Positions 8,299 to 18,012 are shown, counted from the first letter of the stretch. The stretch: DNA of 64,000 nucleotides from Flavobacteriales bacterium (GCA_016713865.1 JADJOG010000007.1:62001-126000); one strand, 5' to 3'. Notes: a model not told the origin generated them from the letters alone. Translations and numbers: made by a program.

Positions 8299-8581
8299 GC
8301 AGGAGATCCGGTTGAATGGCCTGGTAGTAGCGCGGCTTGATGCCACCGCGTGAGACGAGATCGACCTTGCGTCCGAGCAGCTTGGCGAGTTCATGTGCGA
8401 GGTGGATGAAGCGCATGCCAACAGGCCCATCGAACTCCACGAGCACGTCCACATCGCTTTCGGGTCCATCCTCGCCACGGCTCATTGAACCGAACAAGGC
8501 CATGGACCGGATCGGGAAACGCGATTGGAGCCCGGGCAACGAGGCGCCGAGTTTCTGCAGGACTTCATTCCGGGCGGACAT
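8285..8581 (-). CDS. mntA: MntA-like nucleotidyltransferase antitoxin
   Basis: 98 residues, start chosen at 8581 (MSARNEVLQKLG) because longer versions add only low-complexity sequence. Minimal nucleotidyltransferase. The signature GS-x10-D-x-D is complete in GSMSRGEDGPESDVDVLVEF. It would add AMP to the Tyr of the HepT R-x-H-x-Y motif and so neutralise it (known for the family). It is the first gene of a two-gene minus-strand unit with hepT, between ispD and rlmN on the opposite strand, and is a likely mobile insertion. Confidence 0.88.
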   Translation of the reverse strand: MSARNEVLQKLGASLPGLQSRFPIRSMALFGSMSRGEDGPESDVDVLVEFDGPVGMRFIHLAHELAKLLGRKVDLVSRGGIKPRYYQAIQPDLLHVQA

Positions 8582-8651
8582 GCCTGCAAAGTAAGGGGGT
8601 GATCGTCCGACCTTCGCGCGGCGGTTCAGCAAGGTGCTTGGGCCGATTCCG

Positions 8652-9716
8652 ATGACCACACCCGACATCCGCTCCCTCACCCTCGACGAGGTCAAGTCCA
8701 TTGTTGCGGAGCTGGGTGAGAAGCCCTATCGCGCCAAGCAGCTATGGGAGTGGCTTTGGAAGAAGCACGCGCACAGTTGGGAGGCGATGAGCGACTTGCC
8801 CAAAGCTTTCCGCGCAGCGCTGGCTGAGCGCACGGTGCTGCGTCCGCTTGTACTTGCCGAAGAGCAGCGCAGCAACGACGGCACCGTGAAGTGCGCCTTC
8901 AAGACCTGGGACGGCCACGTGGTAGAGGGCGTGCTCATTCCCACGCCTACACGCTTGACGGCGTGCATCAGCAGCCAGATCGGATGCAGCCTCACGTGCA
9001 GCTTCTGCGCAACAGGTAAGCTCAAGCGCGTGCGCAACCTCGATGCAGGCGAGATCGTGGATCAGGTGGTGCTCATCGATGCGCTCGCGCACAAGTATTA
9101 CAAGTAGGGCCTCACGAACATCGTCTATATGGGCATGGGCGAGCCGCTGCTCAACTACGCCAACACCATGGCCAGCGCCGAGCGCATCAGCGCAGAGGAC
9201 GGACTGGGCATGAGCGCGCGACGCATCACCGTGAGCACGGCGGGCATCGCCAAGATGATCCGCAAGCTGGCCGATGATGGCGCGCGCTTCAATCTCGCGC
9301 TCTCGTTGCACGCCGCCAACGATGCCAAGCGCGACCGCATCATGCCCATCAACGAGCAGAACTCACTGGCCGAACTGAAGGACGCGCTGCGCTACTACAC
9401 ACGCACCCTGCGCAAGGATGTCACCTTCGAGTACATCCTGCTGCGCGGCTTCAACGACAGCTTGCAGGATGCGCAAGAGTTGGTGAAATACGCCAGCGAT
9501 GTGCACGCCAAGGTGAACCTGATCGAGTACAACCCGATCGACGGCGGTGAATTCGGGAGGACCGAGAGCAAGGATGCCGAGGCCTTTCAGCAATACCTCG
9601 ATCGCAAGGGCATCATCGCGCGCATCCGCCGCAGCCGTGGCCGCGACATCGATGCCGCATGCGGTCAGCTCGCGAACAAGAATGATCCGGCGCTGAAGAC
9701 GGGGAACGGATCCTGA
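8652..9716 (+). CDS. rlmN: 23S rRNA/tRNA adenine-C2 methyltransferase RlmN (in-frame TAG)
   Basis: Radical-SAM dual-specificity methyltransferase for A2503 of 23S rRNA and A37 of some tRNAs. The N-terminal helical domain is followed by the ACISSQIGC segment and the Fe-S motif CSLTCSFC. Later come NIVYMGMGEPLLNY and, near the end, DIDAACGQL, which contains the catalytic methyl-carrying Cys. One amber codon (9105-9107) interrupts the frame between KYYK and GLTNIVYMGMG; reading continues in the same frame without any shift. A CAG or AAG to TAG change would explain it. Start chosen at 8652 (MTTPDIRSL). Confidence 0.93.
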
Positions 9717-9821
9717 AGTAGCGGCGAGTCCTTGGTCGGCACGCGGCGAGCAGAAACTCGCAAGTGATCACCAGCGCTTGTTGTAGCAGCAACTTGCCGC
9801 GCGCAAAAAAGCCGTTAGCGC

Positions 9822-10524
9822 TCAGAACCCTACGCCGATGCGTACGCCGAGGAAGAAGGCGGGAACCTGATCCGAGATCTCCTCGATGGTGTAGCTGTAC
9901 TGATCCGTGGTAAGGTCGAGGCGCTCATTCACGATCACCATGTTGCGGTTACGGAATCCGATGCCGCCGTAGAAATCGAGCAGCCAGTTGCTGCTATAGC
10001 TCAGGTTCTGGTACCCGAAGAGCACGCGCAAGTCGTCGAAGGTGCGCTCGTCGCGGTAGCTCTTGTCGGTGAAGCTCCCGTCTGCGAGCAGCTCTCGGAT
10101 GTCCTTGGTGTACACCAGGTGAGACCAGATGGGTTCCATGTAGAAGCCCTGCGGCTCAATATCGTCCTGCGAGGTAGAAGCGCGCGCCGATGTGGAAGCT
10201 CGGCTTGGGAATGATCTCCGTGCCCGACCCGAAGTCGTCGGCATCGGGGTGATCGCCCGTGAACGACATGGCCATGTAATTCCGCAAGGTGACGCCAACA
10301 CCGAGCGCATGCTCAGCCGTGGCGTAAGGGGCGCGTTCGTACATGAGCGGGATCTCGCCCCGGAAGAAGAGCAGCGGGTTGATCTTGAAGGCGTTCTTCA
10401 CACAATCCACCGTATCGAACTGTTGGGCCAGGCGCTCGCGGTAAAGCACCACGCGGGCTTTGCCGGGCTGGGCCAGCGCATCCATGCAGAGTAGGATGAA
10501 GACGAGGGCGAAGAGGTGTCGCAT
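9822..10524 (-). CDS. Predicted outer-membrane beta-barrel protein (frameshifted)
   Basis: About 233 residues when joined. N-terminal signal peptide MRHLFALVFILLCMDALAQ, then alternating hydrophobic strands and aromatic turns (FKINPLLFFRGEIPLMYER, GVGVTLRNYMAMSFTG, SFHIGARFYL, RVLFGYQNL, WLLDFYGGIGFRNRN), ending with a hydrophobic strand and terminal Phe (FFLGVRIGVGF). This is the pattern of small Bacteroidota outer-membrane barrels (DUF3575-like). I do not recognise a specific function. The frame shifts near 10167-10172; the downstream half QDDIEPQGFYM continues in another frame to the stop at 9822. Confidence 0.75.
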
Positions 10525-10658
10525 GCGCTGGAAAGGTAGCTGGCAAGAAGCCATCCCTTACCGGACGTTGGCCGGTGCCCGTGGTTGTCCGCCGCGCCCG
10601 GCGCCGTTGTCCATCTTTGCCGCCCCGCCAGCGCCACTCGGACAGCGCGGGATACGCC

Positions 10659-11633
10659 ATGCCGACGATCGAGGAAGTGCAACGGCCCATCGCCGAAGAG
10701 CTCAAGGCTTTCGAGCCGCACTTCCGCGAGGCCATGCGCAGCCGTGCCGCATTGCTGGACCGCATCATGCACTACATCGTGAAGCGCAAGGGCAAGCAGA
10801 TGCGGCCCATGTTCACCCTGCTCAGCGCCCGCCTCTTCGGGCCGGTGAACGATAGCGCCTTCACCGCCGCCAGCCTCATCGAGCTGCTGCATACCGCCAC
10901 CCTCGTGCACGACGACGTGGTGGACGATAGCAACATGCGGCGCGGCTTCTTCAGCATCAACGCGCTGTGGAAGAACAAGATCGCCGTGCTTGTTGGTGAT
11001 TACCTGCTCAGCCGCGGCTTGCTGCTCGCCGTTGATAAAGGCGAATTCGAGCTGCTGCGCATCGTGAGCCGTGCCGTGCGCGAGATGAGCGAGGGCGAAT
11101 TGCTGCAGCTGGAAAAGACGCGCGGACTCAACTTCAGCGAAGAGGTGTACTTCGACATCATCCGCCAGAAGACCGCCAGTCTCATTGCCGCATGCTGCGC
11201 CAGCGGGACCAGCGCCGCCGGGCAGGATGCCGATGCCGTGGAGCGCATGCGCCTTTTCGGCGAGCACGTGGGCATCGCCTTCCAGATCAAGGACGACCTC
11301 TTCGATTACGGAAGCGGGCTCGATACCGGCAAGCCCACCGGACTCGACATCAAGGAGAAGAAGCTCACCTTGCCGCTGATACACGCTTTGCGGCAAGTGC
11401 CCGCGAGCGATCGCCGCTGGATGGTGGACGTGGTGAAGAACCGCAGCGACGACGGCAAGGCCGTGAAGCGCGTGATCGAAAAGGTGGTGGAAGCCGGCGG
11501 GATCGCCCACGCCCAGCGCCGCATGCTCGAGCACCGCGACCGCGCGCTGGAACTGCTGCATGCCTTTCCGCGCAACGAAGCGCGCGAGGGCCTCGAAGGG
11601 CTTGTGCAACTCACCGTGGAACGAACGAAATGA
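10659..11633 (+). CDS. All-trans polyprenyl diphosphate synthase
   Basis: 324 residues from ATG 10659 (MPTIEEVQRPIAEEL). Condenses isopentenyl diphosphate units onto an allylic primer, most likely to make the isoprenoid tail of menaquinone. The first Asp-rich motif is LVHDDVVDD followed by SNMRRG, and the second is FQIKDDLFDYG, with GKPTGLDIKEKKLTLPLI after it. The spacing fits long-chain (C35-C45) synthases. The in-frame upstream extension lacks family similarity. The stop overlaps the start of the next gene (ATGA). menB of menaquinone synthesis lies 4 kb further on. Confidence 0.93.
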   Translation: MPTIEEVQRPIAEELKAFEPHFREAMRSRAALLDRIMHYIVKRKGKQMRPMFTLLSARLFGPVNDSAFTAASLIELLHTATLVHDDVVDDSNMRRGFFSINALWKNKIAVLVGDYLLSRGLLLAVDKGEFELLRIVSRAVREMSEGELLQLEKTRGLNFSEEVYFDIIRQKTASLIAACCASGTSAAGQDADAVERMRLFGEHVGIAFQIKDDLFDYGSGLDTGKPTGLDIKEKKLTLPLIHALRQVPASDRRWMVDVVKNRSDDGKAVKRVIEKVVEAGGIAHAQRRMLEHRDRALELLHAFPRNEAREGLEGLVQLTVERTK

Positions 11634-12046
11634 AGCACCGCATCATTCCATTCCTTGCTGCCGTGGCGCTAGCTGCTTGCGGCAATCCCGAATCGGCAGC
11701 CGTACAGGCGCCTGCGGCAACAACCGACTCCACCGCGAAGCAGAGCAACGACGGCCCGCAGGTGATACACACCCAGGATGGCGGGCGCATGGAAGGCATG
11801 CTGCGCGATGGCAAGCGCGAGGGGCCGTGGGTGGCGTACAACGCGCAAGGCGGCATCCGTAGCCGCGCGGTATATGTCGATGGCTTGGAGGAAGGACCGA
11901 CAGAGGTTTTCCACGACAACGGGCTCACCTACTACACTGGGCAGTATGTCAAAGGCATCAATGTCGGCGAGTGGATCTTCTATGATCCTGCCGGGAAGGA
12001 GGTGAAGCGGGTGATGCACGATAGCCTCGGTGTGCCCATGAAATGA
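11630..12046 (+). CDS. YwqK/MORN-variant repeat lipoprotein
   Basis: 138 residues. Lipoprotein signal MKHRIIPFLAAVALAAC with LAAC lipobox and Cys near residue 17. The mature part has the repeated pattern G-x-x-xG-x-W/Y seen as MEGMLRDGKREGPWVAYN, YVDGLEEGPTEVFHDNG and YVKGINVGEWIFYDPAG. These are MORN-variant repeats found in proteins annotated as YwqK-family antitoxin components, although an antitoxin role is not shown in Bacteroidota. It is translationally coupled to the polyprenyl synthase. Function unknown. Confidence 0.8.
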   Translation: MKHRIIPFLAAVALAACGNPESAAVQAPAATTDSTAKQSNDGPQVIHTQDGGRMEGMLRDGKREGPWVAYNAQGGIRSRAVYVDGLEEGPTEVFHDNGLTYYTGQYVKGINVGEWIFYDPAGKEVKRVMHDSLGVPMK

Positions 12047-12233
12047 AGGCCAGCGGCTGTTGAAAGCCTGTTGCCTTTCGTTGCCCCGCTTTCGGAATGC
12101 CTTGGCGCTCAGACGCGCAGCGCAGCCCGCAGTTCACGATCGATGTTGATGCGGGATCGCTTTCAACAGGGCTATCCGCGCGAATCGCGGCGTTCTACAT
12201 TCACGGCCCTTTCAGCACACGGCCCACTGCCTC

Positions 12234-14185
12234 ATGATCTCCCCCAGCGCCATCCAGCAAGTGAAGGACGCCATGCGCGTGGAAGAGGTTGTGGGCGAAT
12301 TCGTCGCGCTCAAGCGCAAAGGGCCGCGCTACCTGGGCCTCTGCCCCTTCCATAACGAGAAGACGCCGAGCTTCAACGTGAGCCCGAACCTGGGCATCTT
12401 CAAGTGCTTCGGCTGCGGCAAGGCCGGCGATGCCATCACCTTCCTGCAGGAGCACGAGCACCTCAGCTACGTCGAAGCCATCCGCTGGATCGCGAAGCGC
12501 TACCAGATCGAACTGCCCGAAGAGGAGCAGACGCCCGAGCAGCAGCTGGAGCAGAGCGAGCGCGAGAGCATCGCCGTTGCGCAGCAATGGGCCATGCAAT
12601 GGAGCGAAGATCAGCTCTGGAGCACCGATGAAGGCAAGCGCATCGGCCTCTCGTACTTCCACGAGCGCGGCTTCAGCGATGCCACCATCAGGGCTTTCCA
12701 CCTGGGCTATGTGCCCGAGCAGGGCAATGCCTTCGCCATCGCCGCGCAGGCCAACGGCTTCAATCCGGAGATCCTCGAGAAGGCCGGCTGGATCAAGCGC
12801 CGCGACGATGGCGGGGCCTGGGACTTCTTCGCCGGGCGCGTCACCTTCCCCGTCTTCGGCCTCAGCGGCCAGCCCATCGCTTTCGGTGCGCGCACGCTCA
12901 AGAGCGACAAGAAGCTCCCGAAGTATTTCAACTCGCCCGAGAGCGTCCTCTATGTCAAGAGCCGCTCGCTCTACGGCATCCATCACGCCAAGAAGGCCAT
13001 CGTGGAGCAGCAGCTCTGCTACTTGGTCGAGGGCTACACCGATGTGATCAGCCTGCACCAGGCGGGCATCACCAACGTGGTGGCCAGCAGCGGCACCAGC
13101 CTCACCGAGGAGCAGGTGCGGCTGATCAAGCGCTACGCGCCCACGGTTTGCATCCTGTACGACGGCGATGCGGCGGGCATGAAGGCCAGCTTGCGCGGCA
13201 TCGACCTCATCCTGAAGGAGGGCCTCAACGTGAAGGTGGTCACCTTCCCCGAGGGCGAGGACCCCGACAGCTTCGCGAAGAGCCACAGCAGCAGCGAGGT
13301 GAGCGAGCACCTCACGAAGACCGCGCAGGACTTCCTCGTGTTCAAGGCGGGCCTGCTCATGCAGGATGTGGGCGACGATCCCGTGAAGAAGGCCGCTGCC
13401 ATCCACGAGATCGTGGAGAGCATCGCGCTGGTGCCCGATCAGGTGCTGCGCGCGCTCTACATCCAGCAGTGCGGGCGCATGCTGCAAGTGAATGAGCAGG
13501 CGCTGATCAGCGAGATGAACAAGGTGCTGCGCAAGCAGTACCGGAAGAAGTTAGGCGATGATCAGCCCGTGCCCGAAGAGATCATCCCCACGGAGCTCGC
13601 GCCGCCGCAGCCCACCATTGAGGATGTAGGCACCACGCCGCAAGAGGAGAACATGCTGCGCATGCTGGTGGCCTATGGTCACAAGCGCGTACTGGTGCCC
13701 GTGATGACCGACGATGGCGATCCAGTCGAAGAGGATGCGAGCCTCGCCGAGGCGATGTTCGAGCTGCTCGCCCTCGACGACCTCCTCTTCGATGAGCCGC
13801 TCTTCCGCGCGCCATCTACATGGATTACCGGCATCGCCACAACCTCGGCGAAACCATCGACACCGCGCGCTACGTGCAGCACGAGCAGGAGGAATGGCGA
13901 CAACTGGCCATCGGCATGATTGCAGAGAAGCACACCCTCAGCCCCAACTGGAAGGATCGCCACAAGATCCACGTGAAGCACGAGACCAGTCAGCTCTACG
14001 ATGCGCTGCAAGAGGCAATCGACATCCTCAAAGAGCGTCGCGTGGACCGCATGATCCGCGACCGCCAGGAGCAGCTGCGCACCGCCGACGATGCCACCAT
14101 GATGCTGCTCCTCGCCGAGATCAAGGCCTACAACGAAGTGAAGCAGAAACTGTCGAAGAGGACGGGAAGGGTGGTGGTGGGGTAG
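12234..14185 (+). CDS. dnaG: DNA primase (frameshifted near C-terminus)
   Basis: Synthesises RNA primers for replication. About 650 residues. The N-terminal CHC2 zinc finger shows CPFHNEKTPSFNVSPN and FKCFGCGKAGDAITF. The catalytic core shows AFGARTL, YLVEGYTDVISLHQ and ILYDGDAAGMKA (TOPRIM Glu and Asp residues). The C-terminal helicase-binding domain follows. At about 13806-13812 the frame shifts: LLFDEPLFRA is followed in another frame by IYMDYRHRHNLGETIDTARYVQ, to the TAG at 14183-14185. One missing base in the GCGCGC run accounts for it. The gene is essential, so an assembly error is likely. Confidence 0.95.
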
Positions 14186-14250
14186 GGGCGTGTGCTCATG
14201 GGATCGTGTGCCCATGTGTGCATGTGCACATCTGCGCAGGAGACGCGGAC

Positions 14251-14258
14251 TAGCTTTG
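14251..14258 (+). promoter_or_regulatory. Putative -7 promoter element for the CDF exporter
   Basis: TAGCTTTG, an exact match to the Bacteroidota -7 consensus TAnnTTTG, 30 bp before the chosen ATG at 14289. No TTG at 17-23 bp upstream; the upstream sequence is a CATGTG/CACATG-rich stretch that could itself form hairpins. Confidence 0.35.
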
Positions 14259-14288
14259 GCGGCGCAGATGCCACGTGCATCATTTCGC

Positions 14289-15216
14289 ATGCACATGCAC
14301 GCCCACCACGATCACACGGGCCATCACCACCATGAGCATACCCACGGCCATGTGAGCGCGGCCAGCGCTGCAGCCTTGCGCACGGCCTTCTTCGTCAACC
14401 TCGCGTTCACGATCGTGGAGGTGGTCGGTGGCTTGTGGACGAACAGCATCGCGGTGCTCACCGGATGCGCTGCACGATGCGGGCGACTGTTTGGTGCTGG
14501 GCACGGCGTGGTGGCTGCAGCGCGTGGCCATGAAGGGCCGCGATTCGCATTACAGTTACGGCTATGGGCGCTACAGCATGCTCGGCGGATGGCTCACCAG
14601 TGTGGTGCTCATCATCGGCGCCCTCTTCATGCTCACTGTGAGCGTGCCCAAGTTGTGGGCGCCGGAGCTGCCGCATTCATTGGGCATGATCGGCTTCGCG
14701 CTCTTCGGCTTGGCCATGAACGGCTTTGCGGCGTGGAAGCTGCACGGCGGAAAAACGCTGAACGAGCGTGGCGCCTACTTGCATCTCCTGGAAGATGTGC
14801 TCGGCTGGGCGGCGGTGCTCGTGGGCGGCATCGTCATCCACTTCACCGGCTGGGCCATCGTTGATCCGCTGCTCAGCATCGGCATCAGCGCGTACATCCT
14901 CATCAACGCCATCGGCACCTTGCGCAAGGGCACGGGCATCCTCATGCAAGAGATCCCGCAGGGCCTCGACATGCAGCAGGTGCGCACCGACCTCATGGCC
15001 ATCCCGCACGTCAAGGACCTGCACGACCAGCACACGTGGACGCTCGATGGCAGCTTCATCGTGCATACCGTTCACGTTGTGGTCGATGGCATCGATCACC
15101 GCGAAGCGCTCGGCATCAAGACCCAAGCGCGCGAAGCGCTCAAGAAGCACGGCATCCATCACGCCACCATCGAGCTCGAATGGGCCGATGAGGATTGCGG
15201 ACTAACGCATCACTGA
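14289..15216 (+). CDS. CDF-family cation (Zn/Co/Cd) efflux transporter, frameshifted
   Basis: About 308 residues when joined. Inner-membrane proton-coupled exporter of divalent metals. Starts with a His-rich tail (about 13 His in the first 25 residues), then TM1 with FFVNLAFTIVEVVGG. A one-base insertion near 14461-14464 shifts the frame in the conserved TM2 motif (SIAVLT-DALHDAGDCLVLG). The rest continues to 15216, with HLLEDVLGW carrying the second metal-binding HxxxD motif. The cytoplasmic C-terminal domain has VHVVVDG and a His-rich end. The His-rich N-terminus suggests zinc. The family is certain; the substrate is inferred. Confidence 0.9.
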
Positions 15217-15219
15217 TCC

Positions 15220-15363
15220 ATGACGAAGCGCCTCTTCCGCGTGCTCGCGAAACTGAACAAGGCCCTGCTCCCGAAGATGTGGGACAAGGATCTGTTCCGG
15301 CTCACCAAGACGCAGAAGCTGATCATCGCGTGGCGGATCTGGGTGACGAAGAACGCGCTTTGA
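15220..15363 (+). CDS. Small conserved basic protein (47 aa)
   Basis: 47 codons starting 3 bp after the CDF stop, with sequence MTKRLFRVLAKLNKALLPK at its start and IIAWRIWVTKNAL at its end. It is basic with one amphipathic helix and ends in a pattern (WR-WVTKNAL) that I recall from short Bacteroidota proteins sometimes mis-labelled as SsrA-binding protein. Function unknown. The coding case rests on the tight spacing to the upstream gene and on that recalled similarity. Confidence 0.6.
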   Translation: MTKRLFRVLAKLNKALLPKMWDKDLFRLTKTQKLIIAWRIWVTKNAL

Positions 15364-15366
15364 AGG

Positions 15367-15457
15367 GGCCGCAAAGGCGCAAAGAAGGCAAGACTCCTCA
15401 GCGAGGCCTTCATCACTGCAAAGCGGATCGACTTTGCGTCTTTGCGCCTTTGCGGCC
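15367..15457. repeat. REP-like inverted repeat, second copy
   Basis: Arms GGCCGCAAAGGCGCAAAG (15367-15384) and its exact reverse complement (15440-15457), about 55 bp apart, sharing the core of the 6830-6920 element. It lies between convergent genes (the small basic protein and menB), ending four bases before the menB stop, and could act as a bidirectional terminator or RNA-stabilising stem. Confidence 0.75.
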
Positions 15458-15461
15458 ATCC

Positions 15462-16331
15462 CTACGGAATCCACTTCCCCTTCCCGAACTGCGGCTTCCT
15501 TTTCTCCAGGAACGCATTGCGCCCCTCCTTCGCCTCATCGGTCATGTAGGCGAGGCGTGTGGCTTCGCCGGCGAAGACCTGCTGCCCCACCATGCCATCA
15601 TCGGTGAGGTTGAAGGCGAACTTCAGCATCTTGATCGCGGTGGGCGATTTCGCGAGGATCTCTTGCGCCCATTGCCACGCGGTGCTCTCCAGTTCGGCGT
15701 GCGGGATGGAAGCGTTCACCATGCCCATCTCGTAAGCGCGGTCGGCGCTGATGTCACGGCCTAGGAAGAAGATCTCGCGGGCGCGTTTCTGTCCAACCAT
15801 CTTGGCGAGGTAGGCGCTGCCGTAGCCGCCATCGAAGCTCGTCACGTCGGCATCAGTCTGCTTGAAAACCGCGTGCTCCTTGCTGGCGAGGCTGAGGTCG
15901 CATACGACGTGCAAGCTGTGGCCGCCGCCCACGCACCAGCCGGGCACCACTGCGATCACCACCTTCGGCATGAAACGGATCGAGCGCTGCACCTCGAGGA
16001 TGTTGAGGCGCGGCGTGCCTGCGCCATCCACATAGCCTTGGTGGCCGCGCGCGCGCTGATCGCCGCCGCTGCAGAAGCTCCACCCGCCATCCTTCGCGCT
16101 GGGTCCTTCAGCGCTGAAGAGCACCACGCCGATATCGGTGTCTTCCTGTGCATCATGGAAGGCATCGAGCAATTCACTCACCGTATGTGGACGGAATGCA
16201 TTGCGCACCTCGGGCCGGTTGAAGGCGATGCGCGCTACGCCGTCGCACTTGTGGTAGGTGATGTCGGTATAGGCCTTCGCTTCGTGCCATTCGGGCGGAG
16301 CGGCCTGGACTTGCATGCGTGATTTGGTCAT
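15462..16331 (-). CDS. menB: 1,4-dihydroxy-2-naphthoyl-CoA synthase (MenB)
   Basis: 289 residues from ATG 16331 (MTKSRMQVQAAPPEW). Crotonase-fold ring-closing enzyme of menaquinone biosynthesis. Visible: ITYHKCDGVARIAFNRPEVRNAFRP, the oxyanion and active-site region FCSGGDQRARG, VVPGWCVGGGHSLHVVCDLS, and the DADVTSFDGGYGSAYLAKMVGQKRAREIFFLG signature, ending FGKGKWIP. Slightly longer than the usual 270-280 residues at the N-terminus; MQVQ six codons later could be the start. No stop separates this frame from the upstream membrane-protein frame (see findings). The menaquinone context fits the polyprenyl synthase nearby. Confidence 0.96.
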   Translation of the reverse strand: MTKSRMQVQAAPPEWHEAKAYTDITYHKCDGVARIAFNRPEVRNAFRPHTVSELLDAFHDAQEDTDIGVVLFSAEGPSAKDGGWSFCSGGDQRARGHQGYVDGAGTPRLNILEVQRSIRFMPKVVIAVVPGWCVGGGHSLHVVCDLSLASKEHAVFKQTDADVTSFDGGYGSAYLAKMVGQKRAREIFFLGRDISADRAYEMGMVNASIPHAELESTAWQWAQEILAKSPTAIKMLKFAFNLTDDGMVGQQVFAGEATRLAYMTDEAKEGRNAFLEKRKPQFGKGKWIP

Positions 16332-16347
16332 GATGGAATGGAAGAAA

Positions 16348-16500
16348 GGCCGCAAAGGCGCAGGACTGGCGCGGAATGCCCAATTCAACCCGCTGCGCTC
16401 GCGCAATGGCAACAAATGACCCAGTAATTCGGCCGACGGAGTCGTAGCGGAACTCAACCGGCATCGGCCTGCATTCTTTGACTGCCTTTCGCGTCTTTGT
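16348..16500. repeat. Degenerate third copy of the GCCGCAAAGGCG inverted repeat
   Basis: Left arm GGCCGCAAAGGCGCA at 16348-16362. A diverged right arm CTTTCGCGTCTTTGTG lies around 16486-16500. It lies between the membrane-protein gene and menB, so all three copies sit in intergenic or near-terminal positions. Confidence 0.5.
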
Positions 16501-16507
16501 GCTTGCG

Positions 16508-17943
16508 CTAGCACGAACCCCCCGCAAACCACCCCGATAAAAAGCACAGGCAAGGTGTAGCGCTCTTCGATCCCGCGCTGCACATAGGCCAGGTAGAAGA
16601 GATAGGCCGCGCAGCCGAATGAGATCAGTCGGACTGGTGCGGGCACGCGGAGGAGGAAGGCCAATGCCGCAGCCGCGAGCAAGGCAACATGCACGAGCGC
16701 CGAGAACCACCGCAGTGCTTCCATCGCGGGCTTGCCGCGCAACGGGTGCTGGAAGACCCAGAGGTTGAGGTTCGAGTGCGCGACCAAATCCTTCAGCACA
16801 CGCAGCGGAACACGCACATGATGATGCAGCGCGTGCTCCTTCCGCCAAGCGCGCGTCACTTGATCCAGGTCGTCGCAGATGCGCTGCTCCTCTGCGGTGA
16901 ACGCGAACGAATCGGACGATGAGCGCATCACGGGCGCGAGCCGATCGCTGGTGAACCGCTGCCATCGCGCGAACGCATCCGCAACGGCGATTTGCTGCAT
17001 CGCGCTGAGAGATACGGACGGTGCAAGCTGAATGAAGTGCTCGGCGTGCCGTGCGCTGGTATCGCCCTCCAAGGCCGCGCGGAATGCTGTTTCCATGGCG
17101 AAGTGGAAGTCGCTGCCGCGCGCCCCAGCTCTTGGCCAATGCCCAGAACGCGCCGTGCGTGGGCCGGTTGATGCTCAATTCGTCGGGCTGATACACCGGA
17201 TGCAAGCTGACCACGCGGTCTGCGCGCGCGCAATTGTTCGCCCACCATAAGATCATGGGCAACATGCACAGCGCTGCGATGCCTGCGATGCGGAGCACTG
17301 AGCGATGCCGTGCCACGAGCGCAGGCAGCAGCGCCAGACCCGCCCATGCAAGCACCGGCCGTGTGACCATGAGCAGCGCCCAGATCACGCAGCTCACGAG
17401 CAGCCAATGCCGTCGGCCCGCCAGTGCGAGCAACGCAGCGCAAAGCAGCAATAAGGAAAGCGCTGGCGTAACGCCTTCGGAAAGCGTGTAGAACAAGAAG
17501 CCATGGAAGGTGGGCAGCACGGCGAGCAGGATGAGCAGCGGCCAGCGGATCAGCGGCGCGATGCCGTGCGCGAGCAGCGCTTCGTGCAAGAGCGCCACGC
17601 TGCATGCGAAGAGCAGGCATTGGAGCAGGATAAGCGCGGCGATGGCCTGCTCGGGGGCAAGCGCCAACCGCGGCAGCATGTACCACCACCCATAACCCGG
17701 CGGACGAAGAATGGGCCTGCGCGCTGCGATGCCGTGCTCCAGATCGGGCCGGTGGCCGAGGACTTTCTCTACCTCTTGCAGATAACTCGCATCGTCGGCC
17801 GTGATCACGGAACCACCGGCGCGCACCGAAGCCTTGGCCACGTCGGACCGCAGCATGGCCGCCAGGTTCCAGCGATTCCAGCCTTGCGCGCACGCGAAGG
17901 CCAGCAGGGCGAGCAGCATAGGCGCGGCGTATCGCTTCAGCAT
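16508..17943 (-). CDS. Multi-pass membrane protein, GT-C glycosyltransferase-like (frameshifted)
   Basis: About 478 residues when joined. N-terminal TM (MLKRYAAPMLLALLAFACA), then an extracytoplasmic loop with ITADDASYLQEVEKVLG and RPPGYGWWYMLPRLAL. An acidic residue in loop 1 plus RPPGY is the pattern of ArnT/GT39-like GT-C enzymes. About eight further hydrophobic segments follow. A frameshift lies near 17122-17127 in a GCGCGC run (KSWGAR to GSDFHFAMETAF). The natural end is uncertain. The second frame runs without a stop into menB; removing one C from the six-C run at about 16517-16522 gives a TAG at 16508, which I take as the end. Substrate unknown. Confidence 0.6.
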
Positions 17944-18012
17944 CCCGGCGAAAGTAGAAGCGGCTTCTTCGCTTGCGGGTTCGCCGCCATGTGCGCAGCT
18001 TGCGCCCCGATC

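Noticed and set aside
12056..12170. Inverted repeat GCTGTTGAAAG / CTTTCAACAG upstream of dnaG as an operator or origin-related element
   Set aside because: Arms are only about 10 bp, 95 bp apart, with no DnaA-box-like sequences around them; chance is a sufficient explanation.
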